A stretch of 64,000 nucleotides of DNA, taken from Limnomonas spitsbergensis (taxonomy: Eukaryota; Chlorophyta; Chlorophyceae; Chlamydomonadales). The position numbers and the translations under genes were made by a program. Below, one piece after another: positions 1-42,600 of this stretch. The notes beneath the pieces were generated by a model. It was given only the letters and a program-made list of their open reading frames with translations, was not told the origin of the DNA and made no database searches. Numbering within the stretch: the stretch's first letter is position 1; the number at the start of each line of letters is the position of its first letter. The stretch lies in NCBI GenBank assembly GCA_037349105.1, contig JAYJMM010000034.1, positions 2,542,001 to 2,606,000 of the forward strand, in the 5' to 3' direction.

Positions 1-21986
<21,986 letters not shown>

Positions 21987-23732
21987 TCAGGCCAGGAAGG
22001 AAACGTCGCTACCGAGTTGGTCAAAAGCTGCATGGGCATGTCAAGGACAGACTTTCAGGGAGGCACCAGGCCACCCCAAGGAATGTTCACTTGTCAATGA
22101 CGTCACGGGAAACGGTCCAGTGGTATTACGATGGTGGCATCCATACCCAGAGGTTCAGGGATCGAACTCGCCACACGATCTTCTCTCTCCCCCGACTAGA
22201 GCGTCGGGTTCCATGTTCCTGCCCCCTCACATAGGAGGATGGCATGGCTGCACCATGGCCCAGGCTGTGCATGGTAGCTGGAATTGAGCCTAGTCATTCC
22301 CTATCAGCCCCATGTGGCCGAGCGTTCAGCAGGGCCCAGCGGGTATGCACTGTTCCAAACTTGTCAATGACGTCACGCCTCTGGGCCTTGCAAAAGAAAG
22401 GCCCAGCCGCGTGGACTGCTATCTAGTGCGACATGCATGTATCCTAACACTCGAGCTGAATTGGCCCATGACGACAGATAATCCACCCATCAGAGAATGT
22501 AATGTTTGGCATAATGGCACATGCGTTACACCAGTTAGCATCCGGCAGGGGTGACAGCGTCTGGTATAATGGCATGTTAGTGATACCAGAGCTTGTATCA
22601 GGTCTTTAATTTCCTTTTCTCCCTAGACAGGGCATTGGGGCGCCCACCCAGCCGAGCCTTGTTGTGCAAGGCCGGGCGCTTGAAATGAGGCCCCACTGTT
22701 GCTCGGCCTTCTTAAAAGTACCGGTATAACTGAGGCTGAAAGGTGCATTCCTGATGACCAGCTGCTTCAGATCACTGCTTCTTTTAATGCGGCTCCACTG
22801 CATAAAATCCATTCTGGCCGGCAGCCATGCGGGCAATGTGCATGAAGCCTTGCTGTCTGGTACATCTGCCGTGAGACGGTCAAGGTTTGGTCCCCATCAG
22901 CCCAACTGTGGCCGTCCGATCGCCTGCCAAACCACCTGCCAAATGTGGAATGGCGCACGTTAAAATCTCACTGGCATTCACACCAGGTTGGTGGACGCTC
23001 ATGCGGCCAAACCATTTTGAGCTAGGTCCCAAGGTGCATGTAACGTCATTGACCTCTGGGTATGGATGCCACTAGTGTTGCACCCCTGGACCATTTCCCT
23101 CCTCTAAAGAGGAAAGGAAAGGAAGTATGATTCCTCTGTCCCTAGAGCAAGTCTTGCATTGATGTGGTCTTGTTTCATGTTCGTAAACACTGAACATCGA
23201 CCACCGCTCAGTGGACTGACAAGTATTTGGAGAATTATGATTTCCAGCATGCTTCGAGCCCTACAATTTCGAAGAAGGGAGCCTCCCACCTCGCATCTGG
23301 ATTTTGGTCACCTGCCCCCTTACCTGCCCCGTTCAATTTCGGACTCCTGCCCCGTTCAATTTACCTACCAGGTTTTAAACGGCCAGGATTAACGCCCAAA
23401 AGTAACGCACCAGTCGGTACTACTGGTATGTGTTCGCCACCTCAGGTCGTTAGTGGCTGGAGCAAAAGCCTGCTGAATTCCTAATGTAATTCCGTTAACT
23501 CGCAGATTGAATAGCAGGCATGCTTTGGAAAACCTCGGTGCTTCAGCCTTGACAGTCGGCGTTCAGCCTGCACTTCCCAGAGATGTCGCATTGCTCGCTA
23601 GCTGACGTCAGCACTTGCGTCACTGATAAGCTTTGCCAGACAGGGATAGCAATATTTTCTTGTGAAACCTCCACCGACAATTCTTCCCTGATCACGTTGC
23701 AGCGTCCCTCCATTACTGAATAATTGAACACC
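21987..23732. other. Spacer between ALDH-A and ALDH-B, repeat debris
   Basis: No supported gene. It contains a SINE-like family B element (about 22060-22350), LINE-tail fragments ('gacgtcacgcctctgggcc' near 22366 and related sequence near 22634), and a family C fragment (22860-22960). A TGTAA motif, a possible green-algal poly(A) signal, occurs at about 22498, some 510 bp after the ALDH-A stop. The last 150-200 bp should contain the ALDH-B promoter and 5' UTR; no clear core element is visible. Confidence 0.6.
22060..22350 (-). mobile_element. Dispersed repeat family B (SINE-like)
   Basis: Read on the minus strand it starts 'gtgcatacccgctgggccct' and passes a region ending 'accatgcacagcctgggcc'. 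A B-box-like 'gagttcgatccctgaacc' follows, and the end is near 'gtgacgtcattgacaag'. The last motif resembles the LINE tail. Copies occur at about 34495-34695 (minus), 47780-48005 (minus) and 49075-49310 (plus), plus a head fragment at 34115-34165. The pol III-type B box and shared tail suggest a SINE mobilised by the local LINE; this is inference. Confidence 0.6.
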
Positions 23733-33307
<9,575 letters not shown>

Positions 33308-35360
33308 TCCAGCTGTGAACGTCACAGGGCACGCACCCTGGTTGGGACGGCCCTCAGACTACGCCATTTATGCTCAGTGGCCAAGCCTGCGCTGTTTCCT
33401 ACCTTAACTCTCATGCTTGATGCTTCTGACGAGGCGTAGCCAGCTTTTTCCTTCAGTTTCAGAAGGATCAAACGACTGAGGTCAGATTGTACACTAAACA
33501 TGCTAGTTAAACAAAACAATTCGGCAATAAAGCTGGGATATAAAGGACAACTCAAATTAGCTGAAGTACATGAGAAAAACAGTATAATATGACATCGGCC
33601 ATTTGAGTGATGCTTCAGCAATCGAGTCGTCCATGAATGTTGGTGACAGTTGTAGTGAGGAGAAGCCCGGCCACCCCTGTGAGGAACAGGCTTATCAAGT
33701 TGTGTGGCATGCACAAAGATTGCCGTTGAATCTGAGCATTACATTACTGCAAGTTCATGACATCATTAACACCTCTGGGCCATGCTGAGATGAAGCATGG
33801 CTGCAAGCAAGTCAATAACGTTACACCTCTGGGCCCGCTCAAAGCTCCGCCGCATGGGCGCCCAACTGCTCAGAAGGGACTACAAGCGAGTGAAATATAC
33901 CATTCAGATAATGTTTGCAGTGGTCATTATTTCAGTTGGCTAAGGGAAGAAGCTCCTGGGAAGAAGCACCAGCATACTGTTAGGTTTCTTCAGATACATC
34001 TTGGCCTATTTAGATGTATCTCGGCTTATTTCCACGAGGGCTTAGTGCAGCATGCCCTTAACGTTTTGGGCCACCAGCTGTTGCCCGGTCAAAGTTTGGT
34101 ACGCAGTGAAGAAAGGTGCATACCCGCTGGGCCCTGCTGAACGCTCGGCCACGTGGGGCTGGTAGGGTATAATGATTCGTAACCAATTCACCACCGACCC
34201 AGTGGTCAGTGGTCGCCCTGAGACTTGCCAAAGGCGGTCTGGTCAGTCTGCACCAGTTAAGGAAATAAAAAAATCTATGTCCCATGGGAGACGTGAGAGT
34301 TAAGAAAACAGTGTAGCCTGGGCCGAAGCCACATCCGCACTGATTCTGAATTATTGCTATAATATAGTACACGCCTAAAACATGTTTCCGGGCTGTCTGC
34401 CTGAGATCTGGCTATCCATATCTAGAATTGTGGACAATGGCTGCTTACTGATGGCCCCCCATTGCAATTGAAGTCCCCGCCAACACCATCACACCCTCAT
34501 TTTTGTCAAACGATCTTCTCTCTCCCCCTGTCTAGATTGCAGGGTTCCATGTTCCTGCCCCCTCACATAGGAGGGAGGCATGGCTGCACCATGGTCCCGG
34601 CTGTGCATGGTAGCCGGAATTGAGCCTAGTCATTCCCTACCGGCCCCACGTGGCCGAGCGTTCAGCAGGTCCCAGCGGGTACTATCTACTGTTCTAAACC
34701 CATAATGCCTCACATGAATTTCACTTAATCCCAGTGTCACCCTATTAAACGCCCCCCCCCCCGTAATTCCGGTAGAATGTGCATTTAAATATGTTAACAC
34801 CATCGACATCTTCCCTTTACATAGTCCCTTCCCGAAACACCCTTTAGCAGGTGAGTATCAGCAAGGGATTGTGCCACCCTCTCGCTCATACATGACGTGG
34901 GGTACTGGGGTTGTGCCCTAGAAAGTGGAGGACCTTCGGAGTGACGCGGATTTTAGACACTTCTTAGCCTTGGAGCAGGTGTGGGGAGAGTTTGTGCCCC
35001 CCCAACCCAGAAATCCTTGAGCATAAATAAGGAGCGGTCATGGCACATGTCAATGATGTTACACCACTGGGCCATGCTGCAAAGCTCGGCCGCGTCGGCG
35101 TCCAACAGCAAGGTTGGAAACTAAAGAGAGAGAGGAAAGAGACTCCCTCAAAAACAAAATAAAAAGTCCTAATCCCCAATCCAACTACCCGAAGCTAAAG
35201 ACGTCTGGGCCATGCTCTAAAGACTCGGCCGCGCGGGCGTCACACTGTCAGAAATGGGGGAAAAGGAGAAAATACCCCAGGGGTATTCCTACCCAGGGGA
35301 CCCTAGGGGATGGGCTAGGGGACGCCTCGAAAATGGGGAAAAGTAAGGCCTGGGAATAAG
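33308..35360. other. Spacer with LINE and SINE-like remnants
   Basis: No supported gene. Minus-strand LINE-tail fragments lie at about 33815-33875, 35050-35110 and 35205-35250 (each with 'ctctgggcc' or 'gtctgggcc' then 'ctcggccgcg'). A family B head lies at 34115-34165 and a family B body at 34495-34695. A run of 12 C lies near 34750. The boundary at about 35361 is where ALDH-C homology stops inside exon 7. Confidence 0.6.
34495..34695 (-). mobile_element. Dispersed repeat family B (SINE-like)
   Basis: It matches the 22060-22350 element over 'ccatgttcctgccccctcac', 'gcatggctgcaccatgg' and 'gaattgagcctagtcattcc', with scattered differences. The B-box part is missing or lies in diverged sequence at its upper end. 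Confidence 0.6.
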
Positions 35361-38325
35361 GAGGAGTCCACCGGGATAGTCTTGCCATGGATCTTATCGG
35401 TCCAACTGGGGAGGCAGCAAACCATATGAAGCGTCAGATGGAAGTAAAGCGCAGGTCCCTATTCTACCGTTTGGTAGAGCACACTATCATTGGGCTTATG
35501 AGCATCCTGGAGGAATTCTTCACTTAAAACTACTGCGTGGATGTTATTGGTCCATTTGAGGATAAAGCACACCATATTACGTGTCAGCATGCTGTAAATG
35601 CAGGCACCTAAGATATTAGTAGATCACTCTCTCTGATATGACCGGTATTCATACGATATGGCAGAAAAACGACCACAGGACAAGCACCTAGGAAATGTTG
35701 TACAAGCTGAAATCAAGGCACCGCTCACACTTGTATCGGTTCCTGCAGTGCAGGACATATGCCACCAACAGCGACGTCCTCGATCGACCCCTTGCCCGGC
35801 ATAGTAGCGGAAGTGGTCAATGCTCAAGGGTATATCTGCCGAGCGGGACATAGACAGGGGTTTGCCATTGTCCTGCGGAGGCGAAAGGACAGCAGTCACG
35901 ATGAGCATGCAGGGCACAACAGCTGCCTTGGCAGCAGTCTGTCATATGATGCGCCTCTTAGGTGGCTCATCCAATTTTCATGGACACCAAAGTGAGGGAC
36001 TCCTGATGGCTTGTTCCAATTCATGAACAGTCGCTATAAGCATGCTGGTGACAGCAGCTGCCTCATGAACAGCACGCCAGGCATGCCTTTTGGTGTGCCC
36101 CCTGGACTACACCATCCAAATAGCCGAGAGGCATGATCTTGTCGTATCAGATACGCCCTTTGGCATGCCCCGTTGACTGAAACGGGCACTAAACGTGGAC
36201 TGAAACATGTGGTTAATCACAGGGCTCTTTCCCGTCATATCAGATGTGCCCTTTGGCCTGCCCCATGGCCTTAAGCATGCGGTTTATGTAAGGCCTGCTC
36301 CCGCCGCGGTGTCACACCAGGGTCTCAAGCAGGGCCAGCTCCTCGCTGTGCACACCCCTTTGGCCTTCCCCCTGGCCTCCAGCATGTGGTTTATCTTGAT
36401 GCCCAAGCCTTCCATTCTCACCGGGGTCTCTAACAGTGCCAGCTCCTTGCTGTGCTGCTCCATCAGATCAGCCAGCTTGTACAACACACGGCCACGATCC
36501 TGTGGGGGAAGGTGGATGAATTGGAATAAATTGGGGAGTGGCGACCACCAGAAATCTCAGCTGAGCAGGGTTACCAGCATTGTCCAAGAGTTTATGATCC
36601 TACCTTGCCAGACATTCTGGGCCATGGCCCAGTGTCGAATGCAGCCCGCGCAGCCGATACAGCCAGGAGGCAATGGAGGGAGGGAGAAGGGGGAAGCGCA
36701 GCTTGGAATTCAGTGTCCTTGCTGGGGGGATTTAAGAAACAAATCCGAATAGACCCGTGGCTTGGTCACAAACTTTGTCTCATGACATTCATGCTGGGGA
36801 CTTCCCGGGAAATAATCTCTGGGAGTCTGGGGAGCACTCTGGGGACCTGTCATAACATCGTTGGGGAGCTCTCCACAAACAATCCCGTGCTAAGGCCACC
36901 AACCTTATCCGCATCCGACGCTTCAGCCGCGGCCACGTTCAACAAAGTCTTCTCGTTTCGTGGGTCCAATATGGGGAAGGTCTTTCTAGAGTCAGAATCC
37001 ACCCAATCCCCGTTGATGAGGAGCTGAGAGATAAGGCAGGAAAAAACATCGTCCTTGTTTAGGAATTGCAAGTTGTTGTGACTGGTGACAAGCTCAATTG
37101 ACAGGACTGATGGTCAGAGCAGGTAGGCTAGGGCGCAGTCTATTGCGCTGGTCAAGACATAAATAATTCAGCCTCTGCGAATTTTGCTGCACGATACCTA
37201 AATGAAATGGTGAGCAGGATTTTCATGCTTAAGTGATGTCCAGGATTATTCTTCCTGTATAGAAATCCCACCTAGGCCCATTGCTTATTAAGCATTACTG
37301 AAAAATCCACTTCATCCCAAATGCTCCTTATACTTGGGATTTTTTCGCAACTTCAGGACATTTTTCAGTCTTGTGCGACAAAGGCAGAGCAAAAGAAATA
37401 AAATTTGCAGACCATGTTTCAACTCGTACAGTTACGGGTCTCGTTAATTTTCGATCGTTTATGAATCTCAATGAAATGCACACAGGAAGAGTGTATTACC
37501 AGTACCGGTATGTCAATTGATGACAAATTGATATCAACTGGGTCGTTTTCTGTGTTGTGGCTGCTGGCAGAGCCACTGGCTGATTGATTGCTCCCATGGC
37601 ACCGTACCTTCTTGGGCAAGCGCTGCGCAGCTGCAATAGCCTCAGCCGCTGCAGAAGTTTCATCCACACACAAAAACTGCAGTATCTGGAGGCCTGTAGG
37701 GAGCAGAGACATGCCTTTGGGTCAGTCAGTTTGACTGATGTAGAAAGAAAGAAATTTACGCCCCCTTGGAGTGGGGACTTGCGGGTCTCCAGGGGAACAG
37801 CTCAGCCCGGCGCCGGAGCCACACCCACACCGTTACCATGAATTTTCATGTCCGTTCCCAACTTATTCCGACGATTGGGGAAACCGTGGTGTTGTTGGCC
37901 ACTGCTAAAAAATCCCCACACTTCTGCACCACCAGGTAGGAAAGTACCGCTGCCGGTACCAACTGCGGCACCAGCCGCACACTAATCGCTCGGGTGCTGA
38001 GCCAAAGCATAGCTTTTGCATCTACACCGGGGAGCCACAATGAAGCAAGCTCATCATCCGCTGCTCAGTGGGCTCAACCCTCGGGATGGTATCCTGATAA
38101 TCAAAGAAGGCTACTTCGCCATCACCCCCATGGCCCCATGAACACAGGCGGGTCGCTGCCAACGAGCAGGGGATGTTATCATGGGCACCCGTCCTACACT
38201 GCATGAGTTGCCAAGCTCCTCTGTTTTGCAAGCTTCGTCGTGGGGAACCTCAGTGAAAACGGTTGAAGAGCTGTGAGGGAAGATCGACCCAGTAGTCGGC
38301 ACCCTGGTTGGGATAGAGAAGCCAT
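35361..38325 (-). pseudogene. ALDH-C, inverted truncated third copy of the ALDH2 gene
   Basis: The 5' half of the ALDH gene lies on the minus strand. Exons, high to low: 38325-38200 (42-codon transit-peptide exon starting MASLSQPGC), 37676-37608 (or from 37693), 37023-36904, 36663-36604, 36499-36422, 35872-35796, and the start of exon 7 at 35405. Homology stops near 35361, so everything after about 'IPVDS' is lost, including the NAD-fold end and both catalytic residues. Exon 4's acceptor reads TG instead of AG, and exon 6 has a GC donor where the intact copies have GT. Exon reading frames are otherwise open, which points to a recent event or a transcribed fragment. An acceptor-junction duplicate precedes exon 7 at about 35537-35590. 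Confidence 0.88.
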
Positions 38326-39669
38326 AGTGTTCGACTGTGGGGAGGGAGAGCTCCAGCTCTGTAGCTTGGGGCGATTGAGGTTTAAAAAGATTTTGTTGGC
38401 AAAAATGGCCTTCCTCTTCCTTCCGGAAGCAGTCGCTTGGATGGGTCGCTGACTTCGATGAAGCCGGGATGGGTCGTTGACGTCGATGAAGCCGGAGAGG
38501 GTGAATGGTGAACGCCGTTTCAATGACACGGCCAAACCGCTAGGGTTTTCAAAAATTAGCAATTGGTGAGGGAAAGGAATACGGTATGCAAGGCTACCCA
38601 TACCGCTCCGTTGTAACAATGATCAATTGGCCTGCGAGATAGGAATTTGCCAGGCCGGAAGACTGGTAGTTGCCATCAGCTGACTGGCACAGCATGGCAG
38701 TTGGCTTGCAGTCAGAAATCCATAGTACCCAATGTGATGACCAGTGGCCTATCTTTGATAGCAGGCCACAATAAACAGAACTGGTGGGAGTTTATGTGCC
38801 TGAGCCACAGGCACGCACTGCCAAACTACCAGCCACTGAATAGCAATACTGACCAAGTTGTATTGTCATGAACTCTCATCAGTTCAGCTCACAACTACCG
38901 GTACTTATGCTTCACGATTTCTGCATGTAAGGAAGTTAATGAGGGAGCTTCGGCGTTTCTTCCTTTGAGGCTGGGCATCTCGTGTTCTCATTGTTTGGAA
39001 GGAACACTCAGCTGGGCTAACTGAACTTGCTGCGTTATGTAGCTGGCAGGTGGTCCAACTGCGAAGCCTTGTCTGACTTCGAGCTTGACTGGGCTTCAAT
39101 TAGCAACTCATTATAACAATCATCGCTTGGTATCCAATCCGTTGTGCCAGCACTTTCGCCTGGGAGGCGAAGCGTGACAGATCCGTCGTGGCCCTCGTTA
39201 GCATCATATAAGATAGCATAATAATATGATCGGCTGACCACCTTAAATCTTAATGGTTGAAGTTCTTGGCGTCTGAATGAAGACAGATTACCGAGAACCT
39301 GTCGTACTTCTTGCCACTGTTAAGCCTTTCTTGTTTTGTGTTGTAGCTACAATAGGCAATTCTGCTCTAAACGCCGCAGTTAAAGTGTGCCATTAACTGG
39401 GCCACGGTGTCCACATCCCTGAGATTTCAACTTGAGTCCGAAAAGGACTCGATGGTCCATCCCTGCGCATTCTACTAATAACGCCCTTTTAAATCGAAAT
39501 TCATCATTTAAGGAGACAATCACTGCTTGGAGACACTTAGGGATTCAAACTTTAAGCTTCTTCTTTGTCGCTGGTCGCAAGCATGTGCAATTGATTAAAT
39601 ATCTATCACGATCAAGCAAAGCCTACTATAGGAACTGGCCTACGAATTTACTCCCCTGTCTCTCCTGTC
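38326..39669. other. Spacer between divergent ALDH-C and the Jas-PHD-GNAT gene
   Basis: It contains the 5' side of ALDH-C (minus) and of the next + strand gene. The only coding-like segments are the weak minus-strand exons listed at 39035-39418. A short direct repeat occurs at 38445-38490, where 'gatgaagccggga' and 'gatgaagccggag' recur 30 bp apart. No core promoter element is convincing. Confidence 0.5.
39035..39418 (-). CDS. Possible two-exon 3' end of an unrecognised minus-strand gene
   Basis: Two phase-compatible segments: 39418-39373 (DVDTVAQLMAHFNCG after an AG acceptor, GT donor) and 39241-39035 (VVSRSYYYAILYDANEGHDG, then a tail rich in S, D and L, TAA stop). Composition is protein-like rather than repeat-like, but no domain is recognised. 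No start codon can be placed before the divergent gene at 39670. It may be a relic or a spurious frame. Confidence 0.3.
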
Positions 39670-42600
39670 ATGACGGCTAACGCAGGTGGGGCATTGAATC
39701 GGGAAAGGCGCTTCTTTCTTCATTCACGAGTTTGTGGCAAGTGAGAGCCTCCTGAATTGTACCGCAGGTCAAACAGCTGAGGACGCATTTGAGATTTCGG
39801 ATGATGGTCCTTTAGGCATGCAGGGTGACCCTATTGCCAGCACTTCAGAAAATGGGCATGCAGCACTGCAGGCAAGTCCAAATGGGTCATGTTGACTAGG
39901 CAGATGCATGTCATTGTCATGATCCACCATGCATGCTGTTTTGAATCCGGTTTCGATCGACCATGCATACCGTTTTGAATCCGGTTTTGATCGTCCATGC
40001 ATACCGTTTTGAATCCGGTCTCACTGTCCGCATGGACGTTTGAGTGCAGATGCCTTCAAAAGGAGATGTAGAGGTGCCGCTTGGCATGTGGCATGGCATG
40101 TCTGACCCCCCTGCGAAGCGTCAGCATATGGATGCTGGATCTGACATGGCTGGACGAAGTGGCAGAGGGCTGGGGAGAGGGCGAGGGAGCAGAGGAGGCC
40201 GCAGTGGCCGCAGCTCAAGTAATCTGTTGGTGGGTCTCCCGGTTAGGCTGGACATGTCACTTCGGATTCATCCAGCTGATTCATGCAAGAAGTCTTTAAT
40301 GCCAACGTACACCCATGGCACAGGTGCAACCTTTTCCTGGCGCACAAAAACGGCTCCTTGGGGGGCAAGTCCCTGCAGCAGGAGGCCCTGTCACCAACGA
40401 GATCCATTATTCTGGCACAGACACTATGGGCAACCTCCCATCAACAGGCTTGTCTCACCTAGCCAGCCTGTCGGACCAGATTGACCTGACAGTCGAGGAC
40501 ACGCCCACAGACGCATTCGGTGGAGGCCGCATCCAGATGTCCTGTCCCACAAATGCCCGGGCTTCCATCGCTCGCATGGCACAGCGGAATAAGAACAAGC
40601 ATAGACGGCTTTTCGACGGGGGGGAGGGCGCGCTCAAGGTGAGACTGGATGCTGTGGTCGGCTGCTGCAGATGGCTGGTCTCATTAAGTTTGGCAGTGAA
40701 TCCAAGCCAGCTGCTGCTGTATCATGCCGTTCTTTCTCCGCTTGACTGGCCACCCTTTCTGTGGGGGCACTTGCGTGCCTCCCATGTCCCTTGAGACTGT
40801 CGCAGCTCGATTGCCTGTGCCCGCATGTCCCTCTGCAGCATGGAGACATCGTCTCATACAGCTTGCATGGGACAAAGCTGCTGACTGGCACGGTGACGAT
40901 CCCGGACAAAGGCGCACCCGGCATACGATGCGACCACTGCAACACCGTTGTGAGCTGCTCCGCCTTTGAATCCCATGCCGGTGGGTTCTGCGGCACGGCC
41001 AGCGTCTCCCTTTTCGTAGCTCGGCGCAATTCAGCTGCCTCCTATCCTCTGGCTAAGAGACCCATGCACAGCCAGTCATGCTGCTTGGGCTTGTGTTGTG
41101 AGGCTGTTCAAGCTTTGGCCTACCCAAGTGGCCTGGCTGTTGCCGATCCATGTTGGCATCTGCCAGCAAGGGGGACTTGCACTATGATTCATGTCATGAA
41201 AGACGAGCACAAAAGCCTGCATCCTGAATTAGAGGAGAAGGCGCGATTCCGCACTAAATCTGTATTTTTCGACTACCACGGTTGGTTCGGCCTTTAATTT
41301 TTGTAAAGCCACTTTATCCACGCTGGTCTGATTTATAAAACAACTCGTGGATCGCCAATTACGACTGATGGTACAGTGCGGGGCATGCAAAAAACAGGCG
41401 ATCACAGTTACTCGACCTTTCAGTGGCATGTTTCCTGGGTGGTGGCCTGGTGGGCTGCTCTCTCTCATGTGTTTTTGGAGGAGACACTAGGGTGCCTGTG
41501 CCAGGCTCCAGCTGCTACTGCTGCTGCTGCCCCTGTTCACAGGTCATGGCCAAAGGCGTAACTCTTGCAATGGTAATAATATGTCTGCGGGCTTGCCTCC
41601 GTGCCAGATTGCCTCCTAGCTGCCCTCGCTAACCGCTGCTGCTGCTGCTGCTGCTGCTCCTGCTTTCCACAGGTCATGGCCAAAGGCGTAACCCCTACGA
41701 TGGCATTACCACATCCTCGGGCCTGACCCTGCGCCAAATTGCCTCTCGGTTGCCCTCCCTGCCGGACCACATTCTCTCGCCTGCACCGGCGCCCAGAAGG
41801 GGGTCAAAGAAGGCAGGCTTTGAGAGCGTGCTGACCGATGCGCTTGGCTCCCTGGCAGAGAGGTGAGACCCGGTGTCTCTTTTAATGCACGCCATGCCAC
41901 TGTAGGGGGATGACAGGGCGGCCACTATTGGGCGAACGGTGACCAAACCTTGACCCTGGACGTAGGCCGTGATGCAGCTGAATTTTAGCTGAAGGGCGCC
42001 AAAAATGAACAAGGGTAAGGCCCCCCCATGTTAAAAAGCTTTTTGCAAGCGATTGAAAAGGATCCTGGGACGAGAGCATTCTATGTGTCTGAAAGGGGTC
42101 GGGGACTTCTGGTGACATATCGATGAGACTTGAGGAATGCTCTTGAGGTGGTGACAATTTCATCCCTGTTTTGCCCTCAGGCTGTTTTAACCAGGGTTTA
42201 ACCCCTGATTTTAACTCTCGCCAGCATGACAGGCCATCGCTCATCCTCTCGTGATGCCACGCGAGTCCTCAAATCGCGCTCTCTCATGCATGCCTCTAGA
42301 TGCCACAACATTGTGCCTCCTCTCATGCCCATATCGCTGACGGCATTCTGAGTGAATTCCTTCCGTGCATTCTCTCACGCACGTGTCAACTGATGCCACA
42401 ATCCCTGAGCGAATTCTGACGTTGCATGACCTCTTGTGTGCTTCCAGATGCCACGACATCCTGAGCCAGCTGGACGCGCTTGCCAGCAGCTGCGTCCTTT
42501 GCTGCCAGGTGGGCCTGCTGGCAATGCCTCCTCGACCTGCTGATTTGAATGCCATGTGTGCCGGTCTGCTCATGCGAACAAGAGTCACTGTGTTCACACG

